DNA of 64,000 nt from Streptomyces cinnabarinus (lineage in GTDB: Bacteria > Actinomycetota > Actinomycetes > Streptomycetales > Streptomycetaceae): the NCBI RefSeq assembly GCF_027270315.1, contig NZ_CP114413.1, positions 4,154,001 to 4,218,000 of the forward strand, written 5' to 3'. Shown piece after piece: positions 34,926-42,937 of this stretch; the first letter of the stretch is position 1; every line of letters starts with the position of its first letter. Both the position numbers and the translations under genes were made by a program. The notes below the pieces were generated by a model, which was not told the origin of the DNA, ran no database searches, and saw only the letters and a program-made list of their open reading frames with translations.

Positions 34926-35185
34926 GCGCGGCCCTTCGGCCGCCTCAACCCCGTTGCCGTCAACAGCCGTACGACCTCCCGGCTGCTCACTTCGACCGCC
35001 CCCGCGGCCACCACGTCCGCATACCGGTGGGAGGGTATGTCGTAGTGGTCCCGCTCGAACGCCCGCTGCGGCACACCCAGCCGCTCGGCGAACGCGTGCA
35101 GCTCGGCGAAGGAGACATCGCTGATCAGGTGGGACCACATCCGGCCGTGTCCGGGCCAGGTGGGAGGGTCGATGTAGACCGTCAC
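34922..35185 (-). CDS. DUF4031 family protein
   Basis: 87-aa protein beginning MTVYIDPPTWPGHGRMWSHL, the hallmark of DUF4031, with SFAELHAFAERLGVP near 30 and RDHYDIPSHRY near 50. The conserved aspartates and histidines suggest a small hydrolase or nuclease-like site, not proven. The GTG at 35185 overlaps the stop of the upstream zinc-ribbon-type gene, so the two are coupled. Its stop codon (TAA, plus-strand 34922-34924) overlaps the stop of the convergent fusion protein gene. Confidence 0.83.
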   Translation of the reverse strand: MTVYIDPPTWPGHGRMWSHLISDVSFAELHAFAERLGVPQRAFERDHYDIPSHRYADVVAAGAVEVSSREVVRLLTATGLRRPKGRA

Positions 35186-35571
35186 GAGGCCGAGCCCGTC
35201 GCCCGGCTCAGGGACCCCACCGACGCCACCTTCACGCCCGCCTGGTGGCAGACCCAGTGCGGGTCGGGGCCGAGCTCCGGTTCCACGTCCAGCGCGTGCG
35301 GGTCGCCGGAGCCGCAGACCGGGCAGAGCGGCCAGCGGCCGTACCGCTCCAGCAGCGCGTCCTGGACGTCCTGCGCGATCAGACCGGCGACGTAGGAGAC
35401 ACCCTCCGGCCACTGCTCCACCCACCACCGCCGCTGTACGACGGACTCCTCGACCAGCGACACCACGTCCGCCTCGGCGACCTTGCCCGCGACGAGATCG
35501 GCGAGCACGAGGGCGCGTGCCGCGTGCAGCGCCTGCTCCAGGGGACTGATGGGGAGGTCGGAGGGATCCAT
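35182..35571 (-). CDS. Hypothetical protein with CPxCG motif
   Basis: 129-aa protein starting MDPSDLPISPLEQALHAARA. The first 90 residues look helical. The C-terminal part has LCPVCGSGDPHALDVEP and HWVCHQAG, a possible treble-clef or zinc-ribbon with two visible cysteine pairs. No family name comes to mind. ATG 35571 is favoured over upstream in-frame starts because the promoter of the divergent rpiR-type gene begins only 20 bp away. Its stop overlaps the DUF4031 start, so the two proteins probably act together. Confidence 0.75.
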   Translation of the reverse strand: MDPSDLPISPLEQALHAARALVLADLVAGKVAEADVVSLVEESVVQRRWWVEQWPEGVSYVAGLIAQDVQDALLERYGRWPLCPVCGSGDPHALDVEPELGPDPHWVCHQAGVKVASVGSLSRATGSAS

Positions 35572-35590
35572 GCCCCCATTGTGCGCACTC

Positions 35591-35626
35591 TTGACCACAA
35601 CCCCGAAGCGAAAATATCTTTCAACC
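35591..35626 (+). promoter_or_regulatory. Promoter of murR-type gene (leaderless)
   Basis: TTGACC (35591-35596), an 18-bp spacer and TATCTT (35615-35620), six bases before GTG 35627. It is one of the best promoter matches in the window and directly predicts a leaderless message. Confidence 0.6.
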
Positions 35627-36541
35627 GTGACCCAGCAAATGAAGGAAACTTTCGCGCACCCCGGCGGCCCGCCTCCCGCCCCCGCCGCCCTCGCGGCGAA
35701 GGTGCGCACGCTGGCACCGTCGATGACCCGCTCCATGCAGCGCGTCGCCGAGGCCGTCGCCGGTGACCCGGCCGGCTGCGCGGCGCTCACCGTCACCGGG
35801 CTCGCCGAACTGACCGGCACCAGCGAGGCGACCGTCGTCCGCACCGCCCGGCTGCTCGGCTACCCCGGCTACCGCGACCTCAGACTCGCCCTCGCCGGAC
35901 TCGCCGCCCAGCAGCAGTCCGGCCGCGCGCCCGCCATCACCACCGACATCGCGGTCGACGACCCGATCGCCGACGTCGTCGCCAAACTCGCCTACGACGA
36001 GCAGCAGACCCTCGCCGACACCGCCGCCGGACTCGACACCGCCCAGCTCGGCGCCGCCGTCACCGCGCTCGCGGGCGCCCGCAGGGTCGATGTGTACGGC
36101 GTCGGCGCCTCCGGCCTGGTCGCCCAGGACCTCACGCAGAAGCTGCTGCGCATAGGGCTGATAGCCCACGCGCACAGCGACCCGCACCTCGCCGTGACCA
36201 ACGCCGTGCAGCTCCACGGCGGCGACGTGGCCGTCGCGATCACCCACTCCGGCTCGACCGGGGACGTGATCGAACCGCTGCGGGTGGCCTTCGAGCACGG
36301 CGCCACCACCGTGGCCGTCACCGGGCGGCCGGACGGGCCCATCGCCCAGTACGCCGACCACGTACTGACCACGTCCACCGCCCGCGAGAGCGAGCTGCGC
36401 CCCGCGGCCATGTCGTCCCGGACCGGCCAACTGCTCGTCGTGGACTGTCTGTTCGTGGGCGTCGCCCAGCGCACCTACGAGACCGCGGCGCCCGCCCTGT
36501 CGGCGTCCTACGAGGCCCTGGCCCACCGGCACCGGCGGTAG
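35627..36541 (+). CDS. MurR/RpiR family transcriptional regulator
   Basis: 304-aa regulator. The N-terminal RpiR helix-turn-helix (residues 20-95, with GLAELTGTSEATVVRTARLLG) is followed by a SIS sugar-isomerase fold (about 120-260) holding GVGASGLVAQD and THSGSTGDV, the phosphosugar pocket. The gene starts 47 bp upstream of murQ in the same direction, so it most likely senses MurNAc-6-phosphate and controls murQ and the PTS gene. The GTG start matches a leaderless promoter; ATG 35639 is a second candidate. Whether it is a repressor or activator is not visible. Confidence 0.9.
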   Translation: MTQQMKETFAHPGGPPPAPAALAAKVRTLAPSMTRSMQRVAEAVAGDPAGCAALTVTGLAELTGTSEATVVRTARLLGYPGYRDLRLALAGLAAQQQSGRAPAITTDIAVDDPIADVVAKLAYDEQQTLADTAAGLDTAQLGAAVTALAGARRVDVYGVGASGLVAQDLTQKLLRIGLIAHAHSDPHLAVTNAVQLHGGDVAVAITHSGSTGDVIEPLRVAFEHGATTVAVTGRPDGPIAQYADHVLTTSTARESELRPAAMSSRTGQLLVVDCLFVGVAQRTYETAAPALSASYEALAHRHRR

Positions 36542-36587
36542 AGACCGCAGAGACCAGCGAAATGACCCCCGTACGCGGAATGAGCTC

Positions 36588-37523
36588 ATGACCTCCACGT
36601 CCGACCCCCGTGATCTGCGCGCCGAGTTGGAGTCCCTCACCACCGAGGCGTTCCGGCCCGACCGGGCCGACATCGACCGGCTGCCCACCCTCGACCTGGC
36701 CCGCCTGATGAACGGCGAGGACAGCTCCGTACCGGCCGCCGTGGCCGAGCGGCTGCCGGTGATCGCCGCCGCCATCGACGCCGTGGCGGAGCGCATGGCG
36801 CGCGGCGGGCGGCTCGTGTACGCGGGCGCGGGCACCGCGGGACGGCTCGGGGTGCTCGACGCCTCCGAGTGCCCGCCCACCTTCAACACCGACCCGACGC
36901 AGGTCGTCGGGCTGATCGCGGGCGGCCCGGCGGCCATGGTGACCTCCGTCGAGGGCGCCGAGGACTCCACGGAGCTGGCCCGCGCCGACCTCGACGAGCT
37001 CAAGCTCACCCCGCTGGACACCGTGGTCGGCGTCTCCGCCTCCGGCCGTACGCCGTACGCGATCGGGGCCGTCGAACACGCCCGCGCGCAGGGCGCGTTG
37101 ACCATCGGTCTGGCCTGCAACGCGGACAGCGCCCTCGCGGCCGCCGCCGAGCACGGCATCGAGATCGTGGTCGGCCCCGAACTGCTCACCGGCTCCACCC
37201 GGCTGAAGTCCGGTACGGCGCAGAAGCTCGTGCTCAACATGATCTCGACGATCACGATGATCCGTCTCGGCAAGACGTACGGGAACCTGATGGTCGACGT
37301 CCGCGCCTCCAACGACAAGCTGCGCGCCCGCTCCCGCCGGATCGTGGCGCTGGCGACGGGCGCGGACGAGGAGGAGATCGAGCGGGCGCTCGCGGTCACG
37401 GACGGCGAGGTGAAGAACGCCGTCCTGGTGCTCGTCACCGGTGTCGACGGCCCGACGGCCGCCCGCCTTCTGGAGGAGTCCGGCGGCCATCTGCGTGCCG
37501 CGCTGGCGGCGGCGGGCTGCTGA
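36588..37523 (+). CDS. murQ: N-acetylmuramic acid 6-phosphate etherase MurQ
   Basis: 311-aa lyase that splits the lactyl ether of MurNAc-6-phosphate into GlcNAc-6-phosphate and lactate, a step in cell-wall recycling. The SIS core shows GAGTAGRLGVLDASECPPTF with the catalytic Glu in ASEC, GVSASGRTPY near 150, and TGSTRLKSGTAQKL near 203. Length is normal for the family. It is flanked by the RpiR-type regulator and a MurP-type PTS permease, the usual MurNAc cluster. The product GlcNAc-6-phosphate would enter the NagA step encoded at 53-54 kb in this window. Confidence 0.96.
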   Translation: MTSTSDPRDLRAELESLTTEAFRPDRADIDRLPTLDLARLMNGEDSSVPAAVAERLPVIAAAIDAVAERMARGGRLVYAGAGTAGRLGVLDASECPPTFNTDPTQVVGLIAGGPAAMVTSVEGAEDSTELARADLDELKLTPLDTVVGVSASGRTPYAIGAVEHARAQGALTIGLACNADSALAAAAEHGIEIVVGPELLTGSTRLKSGTAQKLVLNMISTITMIRLGKTYGNLMVDVRASNDKLRARSRRIVALATGADEEEIERALAVTDGEVKNAVLVLVTGVDGPTAARLLEESGGHLRAALAAAGC

Positions 37524-37538
37524 CCGCACGCTCGGGGG

Positions 37539-38918
37539 GTGACCACCTCGTACGACACCGCGGCCGCGATCCTCCCCCTGGTCGGCGGCCCCGCGAACAT
37601 CACCTCCGTCGCCCACTGCATGACCCGGCTGCGCCTGGGCCTTGCCGACCGCTCCCTGGTGGACGAGGAGGCGCTGCGGGCGGTGCCCGGGGTGCTCGGG
37701 ACCGTCGACGACGACACGTATCAGATCGTGCTGGGGCCGGGGGTGGTCGCGCGGGTGACCTCGGACTTCGAGGCGCTGCTGACGTCGGCCTCCGGTCAAC
37801 TGGCCTTGCGGGGCGAAGAGTTGAAGGCGGCCCGCAAGGCGCGCAACGCCACCCCGGGCAAGCTCCTGCTGCGCCGCCTCGCCAACATCTTCGTGCCGCT
37901 CATCCCGGCCCTGATCGGCTGCGGCATCCTGGCCGGGATCAACGGCCTGCTGCTGAACCTCGGGTGGCTGCCCGGCCTCACCCCCGCCCTCACCGCGCTC
38001 GCCGCCGCCTTCATGTCCCTGATCGCGGTGTTCGTCGGCTACAACACGGCCAAGGAGTTCGGCGGCACACCCGTCCTGGGCGGGGCCGTCGCGGCGGTCG
38101 TGGTGTATCCGGGGGTGGCGAAGGTGACCGCGTTCGGGGTGGCCCTCGCCCCCGGCCAGGGCGGAGTGCTGGGCGCGCTGACGGCGGCGCTTCTGGGGAC
38201 GTACGTGGAGAAGTACTGCCGCCGCCGCATGCCGGGCACGCTGGACGTCCTGCTCACCCCCACCCTCACCGTCCTGATCGCGGGCCTCGCCACGCTCTAC
38301 GGCCTGATGTACGCGGCCGGTGAGATCTCCACCGCCATCGGCACGGCCGCGAACTGGCTGCTCTCCACGACCGGCGCCTTCGCGGGCCTCGTCCTCGGCG
38401 GGCTCTTCCTCCCCCTGGTCATGCTGGGCCTGCACCAGGCCCTGATCCCCATCCACACCACCCTGATCGAACAGCAGGGCCACACCGTCCTGCTCCCCAT
38501 CCTGGCGATGGCGGGCGCGGGCCAGGTGGGCGCGGCGCTGGCGGTGTACGTCCGGCTGCGCCACGACACCTCCCTGCGGACGACGATCAGGTCCGCGCTC
38601 CCGGCGGGCCTGCTGGGTGTGGGCGAGCCCCTGATCTACGGCGTCTCGCTCCCCCTGGGCCGCCCGTTCCTGACGGCCTGCGTGGGCGGGGCGGCGGGCG
38701 GCGCCTTCGTGGGCGGCTTCGCGATGCTGGGCGACCAGGTCGGCGCGACGGCGATCGGCCCGTCCGGCTGGGCCCTGTTCCCGTTGCTCGCGGGGAACGG
38801 CCGGCTGTGGTGGACGGCCGGCATCTACGCGGGCGGCCTGCTGACGGGCTACGCGGTGGGCTTCGTGACGACGTACGCCTTCGGCCTCAAGAGCCTTCCG
38901 TCCCCTTCGTCCCGGTGA
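37539..38918 (+). CDS. PTS EIIBC permease, probable MurNAc-specific (MurP-like)
   Basis: 459-aa phosphotransferase permease. The EIIB domain (1-90) carries the phospho-accepting Cys27 in AHCMTRLRL. The EIIC domain covers about 105-455 with ten or so helices, including NEW-like loops around PLIYGVSLPLGRPF. No EIIA domain is attached; a shared EIIA elsewhere must supply phosphate. It is placed 15 bp after murQ, consistent with uptake and phosphorylation of MurNAc. The sugar assignment rests on context. The GTG start overlaps no gene. Confidence 0.88.
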   Translation: MTTSYDTAAAILPLVGGPANITSVAHCMTRLRLGLADRSLVDEEALRAVPGVLGTVDDDTYQIVLGPGVVARVTSDFEALLTSASGQLALRGEELKAARKARNATPGKLLLRRLANIFVPLIPALIGCGILAGINGLLLNLGWLPGLTPALTALAAAFMSLIAVFVGYNTAKEFGGTPVLGGAVAAVVVYPGVAKVTAFGVALAPGQGGVLGALTAALLGTYVEKYCRRRMPGTLDVLLTPTLTVLIAGLATLYGLMYAAGEISTAIGTAANWLLSTTGAFAGLVLGGLFLPLVMLGLHQALIPIHTTLIEQQGHTVLLPILAMAGAGQVGAALAVYVRLRHDTSLRTTIRSALPAGLLGVGEPLIYGVSLPLGRPFLTACVGGAAGGAFVGGFAMLGDQVGATAIGPSGWALFPLLAGNGRLWWTAGIYAGGLLTGYAVGFVTTYAFGLKSLPSPSSR

Positions 38919-38984
38919 CGAGTCGGCCCGCCGACTGTCAGTGGTGTCTGCGATGGTGTCCGTACCTGGTCCGAAGGGGGCACC

Positions 38985-39950
38985 GTGACAGGGCAGTCGG
39001 GGCATGGCTGGGACGGCATGGACTACACGGGCTGGAAGGACATCGACGACGTACGGCGCCGCCTCGACGCGGGCGCCGATCCGGAGGGGTGGGGCGTCGG
39101 GGGGTCCCGGCCGCTGCACCGGGCGGTGCTGTTCGGTTCCCCGGAGGTCGTCGCGGAACTGGCCGGGCGGGTGGCCGACGTGGACGCGCTGGAGCACGGG
39201 GTGACCGCGCTGTGGGAGGCGGTCGTGGGCGGCCGTACGGAGAACGCGCGCGCTCTGCTCGCCGCCGGGGCGGACCCGGAGTGGGTCGGATTCGGCGGCT
39301 GGACACCGGCCCGGCTCAGCCTCGCCGGGCCCGAGCCGGACCTGTTCCCCGGTGTCCGGGGAACGCTGACGGACACCGAGCGAGCCGTGGCGGAGGAGGG
39401 CCGACGGCTCATATCGGCCCTCGGGGAGTACTACTACGACGGCCTGGGGCTGGCCTGCGTCACCGGGATCGACGCCGAGGAGGCCGTACGACGGCTGTCG
39501 GCGACCCCGGCGGACCCCGAGCTCATGGCCGAACTGCTGGCGGACCCGCTCGACTTCGACCTCGACGAAACCCTGCGCCTCGTCGGCGTGACGTCCGTGC
39601 CGGGCGGCTGTGTCGTCTCCCAGCCGTGGGGTTACGCGCCCCAGCAGCCGGTCGTCATGCGGCTGCTGTCCGCGGGCACCCTGGCCTACGGCCTGTACGC
39701 CAACCCCAAGAGCGGCAACCAGGGTTGCGTCTTCCGGGACGGAGCGGGCGAGGGCTGGGATCTGCACCCCGGCGGCGGACCCGACCCGGAGGACGGCCCC
39801 GAGGACGTCCTGTTCTCCTACGTCCACACCCACCACGCCGTCGCCTACTGCCTCGCGTACGCCGGGCTGCGCCCTACGGACGCCCGCGCGGTCGTCGGTC
39901 CGCCGGACCTCTGGGTCGAGTTGCCGGAGCGGGACTACTGGGCGCGCTGA
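38985..39950 (+). CDS. Ankyrin repeat protein
   Basis: 321-aa protein. Residues 18-125 contain two to three ankyrin-like repeats (DVRRRLDAGADPEGWG, RPLHRAVLFGSPEVVAELAG, ALLAAGADPEWVG). The C-terminal half is a different domain with DFDLDETLRLVGV and GGCVVSQPWGY, recurrent in Streptomyces ankyrin proteins and unnamed as far as I know. It looks cytoplasmic. GTG 38985 follows an AAGGGGG site. The gene stands alone between the PTS gene and the convergent MFS gene. Function is unknown; protein-protein contact is the usual role of such repeats. Confidence 0.82.
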   Translation: MTGQSGHGWDGMDYTGWKDIDDVRRRLDAGADPEGWGVGGSRPLHRAVLFGSPEVVAELAGRVADVDALEHGVTALWEAVVGGRTENARALLAAGADPEWVGFGGWTPARLSLAGPEPDLFPGVRGTLTDTERAVAEEGRRLISALGEYYYDGLGLACVTGIDAEEAVRRLSATPADPELMAELLADPLDFDLDETLRLVGVTSVPGGCVVSQPWGYAPQQPVVMRLLSAGTLAYGLYANPKSGNQGCVFRDGAGEGWDLHPGGGPDPEDGPEDVLFSYVHTHHAVAYCLAYAGLRPTDARAVVGPPDLWVELPERDYWAR

Positions 39951-40008
39951 CGACGGGCCGCCGGCCGTCGCGGGAGGACGGTCGGCGGGCCGGACGCAGG
40001 CTCGGCGC

Positions 40009-41490
40009 TCAGGACTTGGCGGCCGCCTCGGCCGGTGCCGGGGTCCCTTCGCCCACCGCGGCCGGAGCGAGGTCCGGTCGCCGGCGCGGGATGAAGGAGG
40101 CGACCACGAAGGCGAGCAGGGCCGCTCCGGCGCCGACGGCCAGGACCACCTTGAAGCCGTTCTCGGAGGGCAGGGCGGAGCCACCGAAGTCGGTGGTCAT
40201 CTGCGCGAGGAGTACACCGGCGATGGCGCTCGCCGAGGAGGTGCCGATGGACCGCATCAGGGTGTTGAGGCTGTTCGCGGCGGCCGTCTCGGAGGCGGGC
40301 ACGGCGCTCATGATGAGCGCGGGCATCGAGCCGTAGGTGAAGCCGATACCGGCGCCGATGACACAGGACACCAGCACGAAGTGCCAGACCTCGGACATCA
40401 GAAGGATGTTCAGACCGTAACCGGCGGCCACGATCAGGGCGCCGATCATCAGGGTGACCTTGGGCCCCTTGGCCTTGGAGACGGCGGCCGAGACCGGCGC
40501 GGTGGCCATCATGACCAGGCCGGAGGGCGCCATGACCAGACCGGCGACCAGCATCGACCGGCCGAGGCCGTACCCGGTCTGCTCGGGCAGCTGAAGGAGC
40601 TGCGGCAGCACCAGGGACATCGCGAACATCGCGAAGCCGACGGCGATCGAGGCGAGGTTGGTGACGAGCACCTGACGGCGGGCGGTGGTGCGCAGATCGA
40701 CCAGCGGCTGCTGCACCCGCAGCTCCCACCAGCCCCACGCCAGCAGGACGACGACGGCCGCGGCGAACAGACCGAGCGTGGTGGAGCTGGTCCAGCCCCA
40801 GTCGGCGCCCTTGGAGATGCCGAGCAGCAGACAGACCAGTCCGGCCGCCATGCCCAGACCGCCGACGAGGTCGAAGCGGCCGCCGGTGCGGACCCTGGAC
40901 TCCGGCACGAAGAGCAGGACCAGCACGGTGGCGACGGCGCCGAGCGCGGCCGAGGCCCAGAACAGCATGTGCCAGTCGTAGTGGTCGGCGATCAGCGCGG
41001 CGGCCGGCAGACCCAGGGCGCCGCCGATGCCGAGGGAGGCGCTCATCAGGGCGGTGGCGGAGGCCAGCCGCTCGGCGGGCAGCTCGTCCCGCATGATGCT
41101 GATGCCGAGCGGGATCACACCGGAGGCGAGTCCCTGGAGCACCCGGCCCATGATCATCGGGACCAGGGAGTCGCTGAGCGCGCACACCAGCGAGCCCGCG
41201 ACCAGCATGACGGCGCTCACGAGCAGCATCCGCCGCTTGCCGAACATGTCACCGAGGCGGCCGACGACCGGGGTGGCCACGGCGGCGGCGAGCAGGGTGG
41301 CGGTGACCGCCCAGGCGGTGTCCGAGGCCGGGGCGTCCAGCAGCCTCGGCAGCTCCGGGACGATCGGGATGACGAGGGTCTGCATCAGCGAGACGACGAT
41401 GCCGGCGAAGGCGAGCACCGCCACCACGGCATTCGTCCGCGGCGGCGCGGAGCCCCCCGCCGGGGCGGGCTGAGCAAGTGTGTCGGACAT
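40009..41490 (-). CDS. MFS exporter, DHA2 (14-TM) type
   Basis: 493-aa drug:H+ antiporter with about 14 helices. Motif A is GRLGDMFGKRRMLL near residue 80. RVLQGLASGVIPLGISI near 115 carries the motif B arginine. The DHA2 length and central inter-helix pattern fit EmrB-like efflux pumps. The promoter on the minus strand (TTGAGT, 16 bp, TTAAAG) contains a perfect inverted repeat between its boxes, so a TetR- or MarR-type repressor is expected. No such regulator gene is adjacent. The substrate is unknown. Confidence 0.92.
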   Translation of the reverse strand: MSDTLAQPAPAGGSAPPRTNAVVAVLAFAGIVVSLMQTLVIPIVPELPRLLDAPASDTAWAVTATLLAAAVATPVVGRLGDMFGKRRMLLVSAVMLVAGSLVCALSDSLVPMIMGRVLQGLASGVIPLGISIMRDELPAERLASATALMSASLGIGGALGLPAAALIADHYDWHMLFWASAALGAVATVLVLLFVPESRVRTGGRFDLVGGLGMAAGLVCLLLGISKGADWGWTSSTTLGLFAAAVVVLLAWGWWELRVQQPLVDLRTTARRQVLVTNLASIAVGFAMFAMSLVLPQLLQLPEQTGYGLGRSMLVAGLVMAPSGLVMMATAPVSAAVSKAKGPKVTLMIGALIVAAGYGLNILLMSEVWHFVLVSCVIGAGIGFTYGSMPALIMSAVPASETAAANSLNTLMRSIGTSSASAIAGVLLAQMTTDFGGSALPSENGFKVVLAVGAGAALLAFVVASFIPRRRPDLAPAAVGEGTPAPAEAAAKS

Positions 41491-41531
41491 GCAGGGGCCT
41501 CCGTCGGCACAAAAGAGCTTGACCGAGGCAA

Positions 41532-41559
41532 CTTTAAGTCAGTTGATTGACTTACTCAA
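41532..41559 (-). promoter_or_regulatory. MFS promoter with internal TAAGTCA operator
   Basis: TTGAGT (41554-41559) and TTAAAG (41532-41537) with 16-bp spacing on the minus strand. The spacer and box edges hold TAAGTCA (41535-41541), a 6-bp gap and TGACTTA (41548-41554), a perfect 7+7 inverted repeat. This is the geometry of a repressor blocking RNA polymerase. Confidence 0.6.
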
Positions 41560-41569
41560 GGGAGGCAGG

Positions 41570-41600
41570 TCAGGGGCCCGGGACGGACCCGGGCCCCTGA
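41570..41600 (-). terminator. Hairpin terminator of OYE gene
   Basis: Arms TCAGGGGCCCGGG (41570-41582) and CCCGGGCCCCTGA (41588-41600) are perfectly complementary around a 5-nt loop. It lies 9 bp after the stop of the OYE-type oxidoreductase gene and just upstream of the MFS promoter. Confidence 0.8.
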
Positions 41601-41608
41601 TCCGTGGA

Positions 41609-42739
41609 TCAGCTGAGGGACCTCAGCGAGGACGCGTCGTACGGGGCCAGCTCGGAGACCCGGCCGGCCAGGACCTTCTCCGCCCAGTGCGGGTCCTGGA
41701 GCAGGGCGCGGCCGACGGCGACCAGGTCGAACTCCTCGCGCTCCATGCGGTCCAGGAGGTTGTCCAGGCTGCCGACCGCGGCACCCTCGCCCTGGAACGC
41801 CTTGAGAAAGTCGCCGTCCAGACCGACCGAGCCGACGGTGATGGCGGGCTTGCCGGTCAGCTTCTTCGTCCAGCCGGCCAGGTTCAGGTCGGAGCCGTCG
41901 AACTCGGGGAGCCAGTAGCGGCGGGTGGAGGCGTGGAAGGCGTCGACACCGGCCGCAGCGAGCGGGGCGAGGATGGCGTCCAGCTCCTCCGGGGTCTCGG
42001 CGAGGCGGGCGTCGTAGGCCTCCTGCTTCCACTGCGAGTAACGGAAGAGGACGGGGAAGTCGGCGGAGACCTTCTCCCGTACGGCGGCCACGATCTCCGC
42101 GCCGAACTGCGCACGGGCGACCCGGTCGCCGCCGTAGGCGTCGGAGCGGCGGTTGGTGCCCTCCCACAGGAACTGGTCGACGAGGTAGCCGTGGGCGCCA
42201 TGGATCTCGACGCCGTCGAAGCCGATGCGCTCCGCGGCGGCCGCCGCCTCGGCGAACGCGCCGATGACGTCGTCCAGGTCCTGCCGGGTCATCGCCTTGC
42301 CGGTGGGCTCGTCGGCGCCGATGCGCAGACCCGAGGGGCCGACGGCGGGGGCGTCGGCGAACGGGGGCTGGCCCTGCTCGCGCACCATCCCGATGTGCCA
42401 CAGCTGCGGGACGATCGTGCCGCCCGCGGCATGCACCGCGTCGGCGACCTTCGTCCACCCGGCGAGCTGCTCGGCGCCGTGGAACCGGGGCACCCGGTCG
42501 CTCTGCCCGGCCGAGTCATGTCCGACGTACGTGCCCTCGGTGACGATCAGACCGACACCGGCCGCGGCGCGTCGGGCGTAGTACGAGACCACGTCCTCGC
42601 CCGGGACGCCGCCCGGGGAGAACATCCGGGTCATCGGCGCCATGGCGATGCGGTTGGGGACGGTCAGGCCGTTGATCGAGGTCGGACGGGAGAGGATCTC
42701 GGCGGCGCGCGAGGCGGCCTCGGATGCGGCGACGGTCAC
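41609..42739 (-). CDS. Old yellow enzyme-family NADH:flavin oxidoreductase
   Basis: 376-aa FMN-dependent TIM barrel of the OYE class. Signatures are PNRIAMAPMTRMFSPGG near the start, PQLWHIGMV near 110, GFDGVEIHGAHGYLVDQFL near 180 with the substrate-binding histidines, and AVGRALLQDPHW near 345 for phosphate binding. It would reduce activated alkenes with NAD(P)H. GTG 42739 has an AAGGAG seven bases upstream; the longer frame to 42880 has no such support. It lies between the MFS exporter and groEL2, without an obvious operon partner. Confidence 0.92.
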   Translation of the reverse strand: MTVAASEAASRAAEILSRPTSINGLTVPNRIAMAPMTRMFSPGGVPGEDVVSYYARRAAAGVGLIVTEGTYVGHDSAGQSDRVPRFHGAEQLAGWTKVADAVHAAGGTIVPQLWHIGMVREQGQPPFADAPAVGPSGLRIGADEPTGKAMTRQDLDDVIGAFAEAAAAAERIGFDGVEIHGAHGYLVDQFLWEGTNRRSDAYGGDRVARAQFGAEIVAAVREKVSADFPVLFRYSQWKQEAYDARLAETPEELDAILAPLAAAGVDAFHASTRRYWLPEFDGSDLNLAGWTKKLTGKPAITVGSVGLDGDFLKAFQGEGAAVGSLDNLLDRMEREEFDLVAVGRALLQDPHWAEKVLAGRVSELAPYDASSLRSLS

Positions 42740-42867
42740 GTGGGGGCTCCTTGGGGGTACCGGATGGTATGTGCGCGCGCATTGAACGCACCTCAGCGTC
42801 AACCCCGACGGCCCCGCGCCCCATTCCCCTGCATCCGCATCGCGGACGTGACCCCGGCAACACATGC

Positions 42868-42911
42868 CCGAGGGCGGCACCCCCCGATCGAACAGGGGGT
42901 GCCGCCCTCGG
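42868..42911 (-). terminator. groEL2 terminator
   Basis: A perfect 17-bp stem (42868-42884 and 42895-42911; arm CCGAGGGCGGCACCCCC) with a 10-nt loop, 27 bp after the groEL2 stop. It is very stable and lacks a T-tract. Confidence 0.85.
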
Positions 42912-42937
42912 TAAGGACGTTGATCGACCGGGGTCGA

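Noticed and set aside
36318..40184. 1288-codon minus-strand frame over murR, murQ, PTS and ankyrin genes
   Set aside because: The four forward genes have clear families; the reverse frame is Arg/Gln/His/Pro-rich low-complexity sequence.
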